Of a DNA stretch of 64,000 nt, positions 20,580 to 31,501 are shown in pieces. The position numbers and the translations under genes were made by a program. Each line of letters opens with the position of its first letter. Positions within the stretch are counted from its first letter, which is position 1. The DNA is taken from contig CM068546.1 in the NCBI GenBank assembly GCA_035048495.1, positions 18,916,046 to 18,980,045 of the forward strand. Direction: 5' to 3'. The notes beneath the pieces are model-generated. The model was not told the DNA's origin. It searched no databases and worked only from the letters and a program-made list of their open reading frames with translations. The DNA comes from Euptelea pleiosperma (lineage: Eukaryota; Streptophyta; Magnoliopsida; Ranunculales; Eupteleaceae).

Positions 20580-21300
20580 TAAGAACCTTATAATAACATA
20601 TATCAAGAAAATATAAAATTTGCTAAAATATGTGATAATCAGAAACTTGGAATAAGTAAACTTAGTCATGAAAACTCTAATCATAAAAATATGTGAAATA
20701 ACTAAAAACCAAAAAGAAAATAAAAATGAAGCATCTTTTCAAGATGAAATCTCTCAACTAAAACTCATAAACAATGAATATGAAATAAAAAATGCTAACT
20801 TAATAAAAACTATTACTCAAGGTAATTCTAAATTAGAAAATATTATAACTATGTGAAGAGCTTGTAATGATAGAAGAGGATTAGGATACATTAATGATTC
20901 ATCTAAAACCTCTACTTTAAAAATTATCTTTGTAAAAGTAATAAATAATTCAACTCAAAGTAAACAACTCCTTTTAAAAGAAAAGAATAATTTCATTTAA
21001 AATACACAAACTTTTGTAAAAACTACAAATAGAAATATTTTGAATAAACAAACTAAAATAACGTGTTATTATTGTAAGAAAATCGGTCAAATGAAATTTA
21101 ATTGTAAAAATCGAAAAAGGAAAAATAATTTACAAAAGAAAAAGGAATTTGGAAAGAAAAATCATCTAATTAAGAAAATAGATTTAATCAACAAAGAAAA
21201 AAATTTACCAGACAAATTGAAATTTTGAATATTGAAGCTACTAAACTACATAAACAAATTAACGCCATAAGATTTCTGATTTTCGCTCTAAATCATAGTA
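20580..21300 (+). pseudogene. Sirevirus-like gag, C-terminal part with zinc knuckle
   Basis: Frames give EITKNQKENKNEASFQDEIS, a Lys/Asn-rich coiled part and CYYCKKIGQMKFNC near 21060-21110, a CCHC knuckle with His replaced by Gln. The order and wording match 63100-63900 (EITKNQKGKEIENENETSLQ, CHYCKKKGHMKYK). The first half of gag is absent and stops are frequent. Gag packages the RNA of Ty1/copia Sirevirus-type elements. This copy is dead. Confidence 0.75.
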
Positions 21301-21339
21301 GAAACTTTAAAAATTTTGGTAGCTGAACACTCCTTGTAA

Positions 21340-22110
21340 AAAGCTTTACCATGACTTCTTTTGGTTTATTTATTTGCTAGTTATATTTTTATTATCTCCA
21401 AAACTATCCTGAATTCAGCTGGCTGACTCTGTGAGTTCCTCAAAAGGGTGGATTGGGGGATCCTCCCAAAGAAGTCTAGTTAACTCTAGAGGAGTCGACC
21501 ATTAGATCGCAACTCTTGATTCTCGCAAAAGAGGAGAATTCATTTCAGTCTCAAATTAAGTACTCAGGAGACAACTCCTCCTCCTTCAGAGGATCACATC
21601 TCACGAGTGTGAGTAAAGCATGGCTCTCAGCTCAACGGAGTATGTGAAACTCCTAAGCCCCGCTGATCTCCCCTGAAATCCCTCATCCTCATCAACCTGA
21701 TGATGAAGCCACTTCCAAAAGGAAGACAATCATCCCAATAAAATTCACCTCTGAGGATCTAGAGGAAGCTCGTGACAATTTTGATTTATTCGATTACTTC
21801 TAAGATATTTGATATTCGCTTAAAAGTGCTTATTTTAAGCAATTATCCTTCTAGCATTGTCACACTCTTCTACGTAAAACTGTATTTTTTATTTCTACGT
21901 TAGAGCTTCTCTCATTCCGTAGAACACACTTTTCTGGTTAAAATGGTATATTCGCATGCATTCATACGCATTTATTTGATCCACATGCGAAGTCATTCTC
22001 ATTACGCAATTTTTTCTATCGTAGGAGCAATAATCGGGCAATTTTGATGGAACGCGGGCCCACAATCAATTTCCAGAACCTAGGATCAAAGCTCAAGAGC
22101 CAACAAGCTG
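21340..22110 (+). pseudogene. Sequence after gag, possibly Sirevirus env-like or 3' part
   Basis: One frame reads SSSKGWIGGSSQRS, another KRKTIIPIKFTSEDLEEARD. These Ser/Lys-rich strings resemble the start of the extra 3' ORF of Sireviruses, but the match is weak. No integrase, RT or RNase H lies between gag and this stretch, so pol is missing. Confidence 0.3.
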
Positions 22111-22242
22111 AAGATGAGAAGATATAGGCCAAAGACGGGAAGAGCCAGCGAGTCAAAAGAATCGAGGGACGACCAAGAGAGAAGGATAGACAAGCCCTCA
22201 AAGAAGAGACTAAGGAGATTAAAGCTTATATACCAACACAAG

Positions 22243-22315
22243 GCGAGTGCTTGCTCAGTTGGTGAAGCATGCAAAAGACCAAGTCAAAAACCAGGGTTCA
22301 AGACCCTCTTTGAGC
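22243..22315 (+). repeat. tRNA-like (pol III box A/B) segment
   Basis: TTGCTCAGTTGG (box A-like, about 22251) and GGTTCAAGACC (box B-like, about 22292) lie about 40 nt apart, and CAGGGTTCAAGACCCTC forms a T-arm-like hairpin. No complete tRNA cloverleaf is present. It is probably the head of a tRNA-derived SINE or a tRNA relic. Confidence 0.45.
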
Positions 22316-22319
22316 ATTT

Positions 22320-23880
22320 TCTCTTTATTTTGTAATATTTTCTCTCTCCTCTCTCTAGATCTTCATTCTCTCTCTACTCACAATCCAAATCATCCGATCC
22401 TTTCTCATTCCTCGATCACTCAATTCTACAGCCTACCTTGGCCCATCTCCACCATCCGATGATCTACCTGATCATCGCCACCCACTTCTACCATCCGATC
22501 ATTGAAAATTCACATGATCATCCATCACATTATCTTAGAATCTCGTGGCCATCACCATTTTATCACATGGGCCAAAGGGCGAACCCATTACCCACAGCCT
22601 AGCCACTCGGTGGGACCCATATGCCTGGCATAAACAGGAAATAGCTGCTAAAGAAGGAAAGAAGAGAATTTTGAAAAAGAATTTTTAAGAATCAAAGCAT
22701 TTTTTCAAGAGAAATGAATGTTTTCTCAATCTTTTCAAAAAGGGGTGGCATTTGCATTTTTTTAGAAATTGTGGGTTTCTAAATCTAGGAACCCAAGATT
22801 CTACCATTAGAAAGAGGAGGAAAGGTTTTAGAAACTGTGGGTTTCTATTATAGGAACCCACGGTTCCTACCAAAAAAATAGAAGAACGTTGAGGAAACCT
22901 AACGGTTCCTATATAAGGAGGAGGCAGCAGCCTTTACCGTCCCTTCCCTCCCATTCCATCTCCTTACAAAACCCTAGTCGTGAGCCTCTCTCATCTCCAC
23001 GCCCAAGCCGCTCCACCATTGAGGGAGAAAACCCAGCTGTCATCTCTTCTCCCCCATCTCTTCTCCACAGCTTTCAACACTACTGCCTCAGCCTCCATCT
23101 TCAAGCCATCATTCTCCTTTGGGGTCGGAACAGTCCCCCTTGCACCGCCAGCCACCTACCTTTTCACGTTAGTAGCAACAACACCGCCCACAGCACTGCA
23201 TCGCCTCCCTCTCCTCATTTCCCCCAGCCGACCTGCAACTCGTCTAGAGCTCCTCCATCCAGATCGTTCACAAGTAGGGGATCCCTTGATCTTTTTCAAG
23301 CCATACGAACTAGTGCCTCATCCACCCATTGCTGTAACACCACAGATCTGTTCGCTTGGTAAGATCTCCTACCACTAGTTCTCTCTTTTCAACTCTCTAA
23401 TTCGATCTCTAACTTTCTCTCTTAAGATCTTGATCTATATTCTCCCTTTGTTTAATTTTTTTTGCTATTTCTATTATTAATGCAAGCAAAACTCTGTAAG
23501 AGTAGTTACTTTAATAAAGTTTTAGTCATTTTTACTAATCTAAGTTTCCATTATTGTGTTTGATTTATCAAGTTTGATTTCAATTAAAAAAAAAGAGTCA
23601 TTTTATGTTCTTTACTGCACATTCCCTAATCCCGAGTGCGGATCGACATCCGACACGAATCCCTATGCTAGAATCTCTGAATTTTGCAGGAAATCTCGGA
23701 TAAATTACAAATCTTGTTGATTCTAGGGTTTCCGTAACCAACAACGCAGAAAAATCCTACTTTCAATATTTGTTTAAAATCCTCTTTGAAAACCTGCCTA
23801 TCTAACTCTACTGTAGTTCCTTGGATAACTGTAATAAACCTGACATCTGCTCTCACAAAACCTTAAAATAAAATCATTTA
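22320..23880 (+). other. Unassigned, promoter-like stretch and Ser/Pro-rich frame
   Basis: TATATAAGG at about 22911 is followed by CT-rich leader-like DNA and Ser/Pro-rich open frames (22889-23362, 22980-23378) that look like low-complexity translation, not a known protein. The layout may be an LTR or gene leader. A tandem pair AGAAA.TGTGGGTTTCT...AGGAACCCA lies at 22764-22872 (period 66). Confidence 0.3.
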
Positions 23881-23885
23881 TCTTA

Positions 23886-24078
23886 GTCAAATCCTAACAA
23901 GATTAACCTGGTCCAACAAAGTGAAGGTTAGTGGTACATATGAAAATCTACAAGTATAACACAATGAACCAACCACACTTGGTCAAATCCTAACACGATT
24001 AACCTGGTCCAACTAAGTGAAGGTCAGTGGTACATATGAAAATCTATAAAGTATAACACAATGAACCAACCACTAACT
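23886..24078. repeat. 96-bp tandem duplication
   Basis: GTCAAATCCTAACA, then GATTAACCTGGTCCAAC and AACACAATGAACCAACCAC, occurs twice, at 23886-23981 and 23982-24078, with few differences. No gene is seen in 24079-24460. Confidence 0.85.
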
Positions 24079-24459
24079 ATAGAGTAATGAGTGAGATTAT
24101 ACCACTGAAATGCTTTGAATCAAGCTAAATGTGATATACTCAGTCAAATGGAGTCCCTATGTCCAGATAAACTAGTCTAGAGTCAATACAATCAAGCTGA
24201 AATGACATGATAATGCAATGTAAACTAAATGCATGCCTAAATGCAAGAAAGGACCAAAACAATGAAGGCAGAAAAAGAAACAACCTAAGAAACACTGAAA
24301 AAACTAGAACCATCAGAAACAACTGAAACTAAGATGCAAGAAAGAAAAGAAAATAAGAAAAAACTAGAAAAACAAACGCAAATAAAGCAATTCTACTAGC
24401 ATATACTATATCATAACCAACAAGTGATAAAGAAAATACAAATAGGTATGAAAAAAAGA

Positions 24460-25398
24460 GCACTTAGTCAACGGGACAAGTGCCACTAGACATCCAAAGG
24501 AGTTTAACCCTAAGGAAATCTAAACACATCAGATGCTCTTTTCTTACCCAAATGGTTTTAAATTTTGGTAGCACAATCTGCTTCATTTCCATTTTAGTGG
24601 GTGTAATAGTAGGACTGATCTGTCTCTTCCAATTCTTTCTCTTTTGGATTGAGCATTTGAAGTTGAGGCATGACACTTTTGATTCATGGCTTAAATTTCC
24701 TTGAGATAATACTCTTGGCTCCCCAAATGTTTTATTTAGGGAGGAGCCTGGAGAATTCTTTTCATTAGAAGGCATTTCAACTCATCCTTCCTCACCCAAA
24801 TGGTTTTGATTTTTAAATGATCTTTTCTATTATCAACCATTTGAGGAGCATAATTGAAAGACTTGGCTTTCCTCTTTTTATTCCTTGTTTTCTTCTTGGT
24901 CCTAGTCTTAGATGAATATGGAACACTGTAGCTTTGCTTTCGGTCCTAGTCTCCGATGAATATGGAACACCATAACTTTGCTTTCGGGCATTGAAATCAG
25001 ACTTTTCACACTTGTTAAAAGCTACATGTTCCATCTTAGAATTTTCTAAGCTGACCAATCTCATTGTTGAGTGTTCTTTGCTTTTCATTCAAGGCTTGAA
25101 CCTTTTTGAGAATTTTAAGCTCATGTTGTGATTGAGCTTTTTGATCATTTAAATACAAGCCACATTTAGACTTGGTGTGACCCTTCTTATCAAAGTAATA
25201 ACACACAACAAACGATTTGGTTTTAGGCTTAAAAAGGTCAATCTTGTGTATAGAAGGAACTTGAGCATTGAACAGGATTTGCCCTTTCACAAACATGGTA
25301 CTGGAGGTAGAACTTGATGACCGCGGGTTCCTTCAGGCAGGGAATTGCCATTTCTTGCAAAGGAAGTGCGTTGAATTGAGATGGTTTGTGGTTATGTT
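24460..25398 (-). pseudogene. Sirevirus-like gag/pol fragment
   Basis: Minus frames give CYYFDKKGHTKSKC (25170-25215), a CCHC knuckle whose second Cys is Phe, then a Lys/Gln-rich helix, and further left IWVRKEHLMC-type strings that resemble the segment before the protease in Sirevirus polyproteins. A partial internal duplication is visible (CACCCAAATGGTTTT near 24547 and 24788). Many stops. Not functional. Confidence 0.5.
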
Positions 25399-26565
25399 TT
25401 TTTTGTTGGGAAAAATCCCCTTCTCCTATGTGCAAACCACAACAAATAATCCACACACCACAATACAAAGTAGAAATAAAGTAAAGAAACAAGAAATCAA
25501 AATTTTATGTGGAAAACCCCTTCAATAAGAAGGGTAAAAACCACAGGACCTAGTCCAACAAACTTCCACTGTAAAAATAATGGGTTACAACTTCTCTCTA
25601 GATAACACTATAGGGTGTCAACATCAAGAGACAAACAACTTTCCTTAGATTACAGGATCTTTATCCAAATAAGGATATATAACAATCAACAATGGAAGGA
25701 GACAACGTCCTTATCTCTTAGGATTTGAGAAAACCCTAGAAAACAATCCTTTGGAAAAGAGAAAACAAGAACCTTGGAGTTGTGGATGAAGCTTCACAAA
25801 TCCGGACTTGGTAGTCCAAAGGAAGCTTGGAAGAGACCTCTTCTTCTTCTTGTTCTTCTAAGAAACCCCTTTCCCTTCTTCACACAAAAAGGCCCTTTTT
25901 TTCTCTAAAAAAACTCACTCTCAAAGGGATGGACCGTACCTCTCTATCCTCTCCTCAAAAGTTGTCTTTTCAACTTCTAAAAAAAGCACGGGGAAAAGAC
26001 AAAAAAGAAAAACCCCCTTTTTGAATGGGGACAAAAGAAGTGGGTCCCACCTCAAGTGAGGAGGGACACCAACATTTTTATTATTGAAATGTTTACGTTC
26101 GCCCATCTTTCTGTATTGATTGTAGTTTCGAGGTCCATGATTGATTCAGTGGATTATTGTTCAGGCGTCAAAATCGTTCTTTATCAACTCAATCACAAGT
26201 TTCAGAACTTTGGTTCCTACTCATCTCAAGGTTTGATAGCTTTCCCACTAAAAATTCACTTAATTGAGTTGTTTATCTGAAAATATCACTTTTTTTAATC
26301 GATTTTATGAGTATTCAGATGAAATGGGAAATTGGTTTTGAAGGCATTTCGATTTCTTGGGTTCTAATGATTTTTTTTTTTTGCGGAATTTAAATGGAAT
26401 GGAGGATGTGCATTTGAAGAGAATTCAAAGGATTTTAGGTTAGGAGTTGTCATTGCTTGCAAAGAACGTGCGTCGAACGCATTTATGCTGGTATGTTATT
26501 GAAATGTTTACTTTCGCCCATCTTTCTGTATAGACTGTAATTACGAGGTCCATCATTGATTTGTT
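25335..26565. repeat. Duplicated segment, one copy split by a solo LTR
   Basis: The pieces 25340-25398 plus 26080-26145 (CATTTCTTGCAAAGGAAGTGC ... GTTATG // TTATTGAAATGTTTACGTTC) correspond to the uninterrupted stretch 26450-26565 (CATTGCTTGCAAAGAACGTGC ... GTATG/TTATTGAAATGTTTACTTTC). The right-hand copy is a paralogous empty site for the LTR at 25404. Confidence 0.7.
25404..26074 (+). mobile_element. Solo LTR, 671 bp, TTTTT target duplication
   Basis: Starts TGTTGGGAAAA and ends GGGACACCAACA: TG...CA with an inverted TGTTGG/CCAACA pair. TTTTT lies on both sides (25399-25403 and 26075-26079). It carries the ATGTGGAAAACCCCTTC block seen in many plant LTRs. A neighbouring duplicate lacks it, which supports insertion. 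No second LTR or coding domain is inside. Confidence 0.75.
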
Positions 26566-27200
26566 CTATGTTTTTCATAATTCTTCGTACATTTGTTGTG
26601 AATTTACAAAGAGGGGCCTAATTGGGCCACTAAACTTGCTACATTGGTTGTTTTCGAGTTTTGTTCTTTTTTGTGAACCGTCCCAAAATTGTTCAGGTAG
26701 CATCTTTTTTTTTTTTTAAACCAGTTCCAAAAATAGTTCAGGTAGCATTAATTTGTGGGTATTTGTTTGAGGCAAAAGTATACGAAAAGATGCTTTGGAT
26801 GAAAGCAAAAAGTTGTGCAATGGAATTGCAAAAACTAGATGGGTTTCTCTAGGTCTCCCATTTAACTGATAATCTACTTCTACTTTGTAGTGCCTCGATT
26901 TTAAAAAATAGTAATTCAAAATTAGTTCTTGGAGGCTTAATAGCCATTTCACACCATTTTCGGATTGCCGTGACGACCATTTTTGCATCAGGTTTTGGAT
27001 CGCCGAGACGATGTAACCTCGCCATTTTCGAAGGTCAATTCCTTCCCCTTCCCCACTTTTTTCATCGTCTCTATTCTGAATTTTCATGTGTTAGAATGGT
27101 TACATCGTCATTTTCGCCCCTGAGCACCATTTTCACACTAGGCAGAAAGGGGAATTTCCCTATTCTCATTTTAGACCTCAAAAAAGACCAAGTTGTAGAT
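26080..27200 (+). other. No gene seen
   Basis: Apart from the duplicated segment, only short frames and T/A runs (such as 26703-26718) are present. Confidence 0.4.
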
Positions 27201-27209
27201 ATCTCTTCT

Positions 27210-27430
27210 GGGTCGAGCTTAGGGGACCCCCTTTTTTTTCTGACCCCTCTTGGAGTTCCTGTGCTCGGCCGTGGATTTCAAGAATCCAAGGGTGGTTGTC
27301 AGCGCCAAGCTGGCATCACTTTTTTCACTTTTTGGGGCGCTGACAACCACCGTTGGATTCGTGAAATCCACGGCGGAGTGTGCGAACACCAATAGGGGTC
27401 AGAAAAAAGGAGGTCCTTGGAGCCTGAGCC
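27210..27430. mobile_element. MULE-type MITE, full-length hairpin, 9-bp TSD
   Basis: Starts GGGTCGAGCTTAGGGGACC and ends GGTCCTTGGAGCCTGAGCC. The two halves are reverse complements over about 95 bp, including CCGTGGATTTCA.GAATCCAA and GGGTGGTTGTCAGCGCC. ATCTCTTCT flanks it at 27201-27209 and 27431-27439, and a perfect 9-bp duplication is the hallmark of Mutator-superfamily insertion. Related hairpins lie at 30069-30282 and about 39295-39480. Confidence 0.9.
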
Positions 27431-27439
27431 ATCTCTTCT

Positions 27440-28259
27440 TCTGTTCTTCTCGTTTTCTTCTTTAAAGTTTTGTTCTTACTATTATGTTTGAAGTTTTGTT
27501 TCTTCCCTTTTGTTCTTTTCTTTATATTGGTATTCTTCTTACAAACAGAGAGATGATTTTGAGAAATTACTTGAATTCTATGTCATGAATGGGGATAGTT
27601 TTTGGTTTAGTAAATTGGATAAATTAGCTTTAAGTCTTTCTCTCCCTTTTTCTGTCATTTATTATTGTTGCTTCCATAACCTCAAATACATGGATGGATG
27701 GAAGTAGTTTTGGTTGTTTTCTTGCAGTTTGCTTCCATCTTTGATACACTACGTATGGCATAACAGGTGAAGAGCTCTCCCTTTTCTCGACAAATCAGGC
27801 GTATGTCGGCCACTATTCTCAGGTGATTAGTGAATCTCAATCGCATAATGGTTTATAGTCAAGACATATGAAAGATGCTCGTATGAAAAAGTGTAAAGCA
27901 AGTAATGACCACATCGGAAAACATGAAACATTCAGCATTAAACGTATGACGTTATTCTCTGATCTGCGCTATATTATGCCAATGAGGTTAACTTGGGGAT
28001 AATAGTGATGTTAGTATTGTGACTGTAAAAATGACATTTGCATTGTTTTAAGTGGTGCACTGGTCTCTGTAATCTGATTCTAGTGGTGCTATTTGAACTA
28101 GGTGAATTTTTTTTAACTAGACACTTATATTCACATGGAGATTGAAAATTTTTCTCAGAAGAGTGGCCACTCGATACATTGTTTTGTTGTTCTAGTATGG
28201 AGTCTTTTCATAAAAAATTATTCTTGTCACATGTATTGATTGCAGACCAAGTGGGAGAT
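27440..28259 (+). other. No gene seen; end of a copia interior
   Basis: Only short frames. The last bases (ACCAAGTGGGAGAT, 28246-28259) are a copia polypurine tract leading into the LTR at 28260. Any upstream pol is not recognisable. Confidence 0.4.
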
Positions 28260-28450
28260 TGTTGGCTTTAACGTAACAAATATAATTGTATTTAAAATCT
28301 AAAATCAGATTAGTGTTTCTAATCTTTATGTGATTAATATTAACCATGTGATTAACCTTTGTTGGATGGAGGTGCAAACACATTGTTATGCCTTAGTTGC
28401 ATGATATAATGGCTTGTCTATAATTTCTAACATGAACAGTGTTTTTTTAT

Positions 28451-29151
28451 GGGTCGCACTACGGGCGCCCACCTCTTTCGGCTGGGCACCAACATTTGAT
28501 GGGCACCCACGCCAATTAGAGGGCCTCTGTTTGGGCACCCCATTTTGCTGGGCACCCACATTAAAATTCAAAAAAAAAATTCTGACTTGGGCTCCTGGCC
28601 GTGGGTGCCATGGTGGCCACGATAGTTCAGTGCCGTGGAGGCAAAAAAAAAAAAATGATAATAATTGCGGGCTTGCCGCACATTGTCCATCCATTTGTGG
28701 GAGTATGGGGTGCTCCAAACCACAACTCCACCACCACTCTACTACCACTCTACCACCACTCTACTACCACCACTAACTCCACAACCACCACTACCATCAA
28801 CTCCACCATCAACACCACCACCACTCTACCATCAACTCTACCACCAACTCCACCACCACCACCAACTCCACAAACTCCACCACCACTACAGCACCACCAC
28901 CAACTCCACCATTGATCACCACCACTCCAACACCATCACCAACACAGCGGCTGGGGGAGGAGGTGTTATATGAGAGAGAGAGAGAGAGAGAGGGGGAAGT
29001 GTAGCTTCGTCGTTTTTGGCGTGGATGGAGGTAATGAGTGTGGGTGCCCAAACAAAACTGTAAAGAGATGGGAAAGGGCAATTTAGTCCTCAAAAATTAG
29101 TTTATTTTGTGGGTGCCTGGCTTAAAGAGGTGGGTGCCCGTAGAGCGACCC
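28451..29151. mobile_element. Non-autonomous MULE, 701 bp, 9-bp TSD
   Basis: Left end GGGTCGCACTACGGGCGCCC; the right end's complement is GGGTCGCTCTACGGGCACCC, and both continue ACCTCTTT. TTTTTTTAT flanks it on both sides (28442-28450 and 29152-29160). There is no transposase inside. The centre is a CCACCA-rich minisatellite. Confidence 0.9.
28718..28945 (+). repeat. (CCACYAACT)-type minisatellite in the MULE
   Basis: More than 200 bp of ACTCCACCACCA / CTACCACCA units with almost no G. Open frames across it are only low-complexity Thr/Pro/His strings and I do not treat them as genes. A short (GA)n run follows at about 28973-28992. Confidence 0.85.
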
Positions 29152-29390
29152 TTTTTTTATTCCTTTTCATGGGTTATATGATAGGAAGTAGGTCTTACCT
29201 CAAGCAATCCTAAAAGCTCTGCCCATCAGAGAAGATTGAAATTGAGGTAATGTGAGACTCTTTTCTTATTTAAATTTGGATGATCAATTCTAATCCCCTA
29301 GAGCTCTAATATTGATATATATAATTCTTAAGCATCAAGAGGGTTTTATACCATATGGTTTCAGGCTCTAAAACCCTAACATATCCAACA

Positions 29391-30068
29391 TTGTTGCAGT
29401 ACAATATTACATCCCAAATCAAGAATGTATAATCGAACAATACAGTTTATAACATTTCTATACAGAGGAATCGTAGAATTTGTATAGTGTTTCAATACAA
29501 ATTCGGACCAAAGGAATTTCTCTGACAGTTGGAATATTGGGGTTGAGTTCTATGACAGTCCTAGAATTTGCAGATGAACTCCTCCTCAAGAAGATGTATA
29601 TACAGATGGATCGTTAACAAACTCAGTGGGAGGCTCCGTAAGCAAGATGGAACATCAATGTGCGCCTAGGAAGGTTGTGCAAGGAAATCGTCACTACTGT
29701 ATAATGAACTCCAAGCGTTTGATGGAGGACCCGAGCACAACTTTTATACATGTGAATGGGCCTGAAAGAACTTGGACTGCTTGTTGAGTATTCGATCTAT
29801 CAACCACACCAAAAGTAGTTTTGTAGAGCTTGTACATTTTGTAGGTGAGGATATTAGATGATGTATCCTTGACAGGCTGCAATTTCTTCCCCTCTGCCGA
29901 ACCCCAACCTCGCAAGAAAATAAAAAACCTATAGTTGTAGGGAAACCGCCCTCCTATTTTTTCTTATTGGGTAATACAGTTGAAAATTAACTGTAAATTG
30001 GGATATTCAATAATAATTTCGCTACTTACGGGGTAAGTTTGGAGGGGCACATCTGAAACTTGTGGTAT
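29391..30068 (-). other. Unassigned; 73-codon minus frame
   Basis: A minus frame at 29694-29915 encodes MRGWGSAEGKKLQPV and a Thr/Val-rich remainder without a recognised family. Nothing else is seen. Confidence 0.2.
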
Positions 30069-30282
30069 GGTCGGGATCAGGGGACTCGGCCTTTTTGCAC
30101 TCAACTTTTCACACGTGCTCTCAGCCATGGATTTCAATGGTGGTTGTTATATTCTCGGAATACAACAGTTCTTAGGTGTGGATTCAAAAATTCCAACCAC
30201 CACGGTTGGATTCTCCAAATCCATGGTTTAGAGCACGAGTTAAAAGACAAGGCAAACAGGGGAGTCCCTTGAGCCTGGTCCT
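30069..30282. mobile_element. MULE-type MITE, second family member
   Basis: GGTCGGGATCAGGGGACTC at the left and GAGTCCCTTGAGCCTGGTCC at the right are diverged inverted ends. The interior again carries CCATGGATTT and GGTGGTTG hairpin arms like the 27210 element. Flanks TTGTGGTAT and TTGCTTTAT agree at 6 of 9 positions, consistent with an aged 9-bp duplication. Confidence 0.65.
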
Positions 30283-30969
30283 TTGCTTTATATACCTTAT
30301 AAAGGAAACTAGTGTGGGGATTATACACAAACAAAAAGGATAAGAAACAACAATGGAAACATAAAAGGAAAACGATGAATAGACAGGTAGGTGAACATTG
30401 AGAAAAACACCAACGTACGCCACAAAAAGTGATTTTCTGTCAAAATCGACATAACGAAGCAATCTTAACCATCCAATCTATAAGATATTTTTACCTTTTT
30501 CTTGTACTAAATCGCATTTATATAACCAACCAGAATGATGTGAGATTTATTTATTTCATTTTTCGTTGGCAGTGAGAGGGATAATATATTAAGTGATAAT
30601 CTTTGCCGCCATCTCCATACGTTTGAGAAACAGGCTTCCCAAGATAATGTAAAACCGAATGAGCAACGGATTTCTTAAGAATCGTCAGGTTAAACAGTGA
30701 AATTTCCTAGTAACTACTATCAATATCTTTCCCGGTCATTCGCACATCCATTACACAGTTTCTCGCAGTTCCAAGGGGGTGCGGAAAGTAGTAGGAATCA
30801 TCAGCAATCAACTAATATAGATAGTGCTTCATGTCTCGACTGATCTGACTTAAAAATTCAAATTATCTTGAGTACCATCGAAGTTGGTATTCCCACCTTT
30901 TTTTCAACGGTGGTAACACAAAGGTCTTCCCAATAATGGAAGAGATCCAATAGCTCGTGAACCACCAAA

Positions 30970-31362
30970 TTAAATGGTTTTGCAGATTTCCAAATCATCA
31001 ATCCCACAATCTATGGAGTTTGAAAGACGGAGGTATAAGCAACCTAAGTGCATCAGATCACACTGCTCAAATAATGTAGCAGAATTCATGGTCTTGGAAG
31101 TAGCTAAATCTTGGGCTTCCAAGGATAACAAAACCTGCTTCAGTTTCTGACTTCGACAAATATAGGAAACAGAACTTTCATCGGAGTGGTAACACAACAA
31201 AATCTTTTCATGCTCGGGTTTAGTAGAGAGACTTCCACCTGTAGCAAATCCTTTGAACACACAGATGCCTGAATTCGATACATTGAAACAAAGTTCAATG
31301 ATCTCCACATTAATTTCTGAAAATATAATCTGCAAACAATAAACCTGCCTTGTGAACATCAT
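30970..31362 (-). CDS. Unknown 130-codon frame downstream of ING1
   Basis: An open minus-strand frame about 140 bp beyond the ING1 stop codon. It encodes ELCFNVSNSGICVFKGFATG, KPEHEKILLCYHSDESS and LRLSNSIDCGIDDLEICKTI, a normal mixed composition unlike simple repeats. A TTTGCAG acceptor-like site precedes the better part of the frame (about 31330). I do not recognise the family. It may be an exon of a separate gene, part of an ING1 3' UTR, or a captured gene fragment. Confidence 0.3.
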   Translation of the reverse strand: MMFTRQVYCLQIIFSEINVEIIELCFNVSNSGICVFKGFATGGSLSTKPEHEKILLCYHSDESSVSYICRSQKLKQVLLSLEAQDLATSKTMNSATLFEQCDLMHLGCLYLRLSNSIDCGIDDLEICKTI

Positions 31363-31501
31363 CAGTTATGCTTCTAATAAACAAATTTTGTATAAATTTA
31401 CGAAATTATTTCTCAGAAAATATGGGGCCAAGGTTAAATCAATACCAGAATAAGGATGTACCAGGCTGTCCAGCATGGCTTACTGGCACAGGATTATCCC
31501 A

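Larger units (their letters stand above)
28260..29390 (+). mobile_element. Copia 3' LTR (about 420 bp) split by a MULE
   Basis: Begins TGTTGGCTTTAACG directly after the PPT ACCAAGTGGGAGAT and ends CATATCCAACA, giving TG...CA with inverted TGTTGG/CCAACA. Subtracting the 701-bp element at 28451-29151 and its 9-bp target copy leaves about 421 bp. The rest of the copia element is missing or unrecognisable. Confidence 0.65.

Noticed and set aside
22889..23378. Ser/Pro-rich frames as a gene
   Set aside because: Low-complexity composition from CT-rich leader-like DNA, no homology recognised, and two overlapping frames look alike.
28601..28973. Three overlapping Thr/Pro/His-rich open frames
   Set aside because: They are translations of the CCACCA minisatellite inside a MULE and carry no domain.
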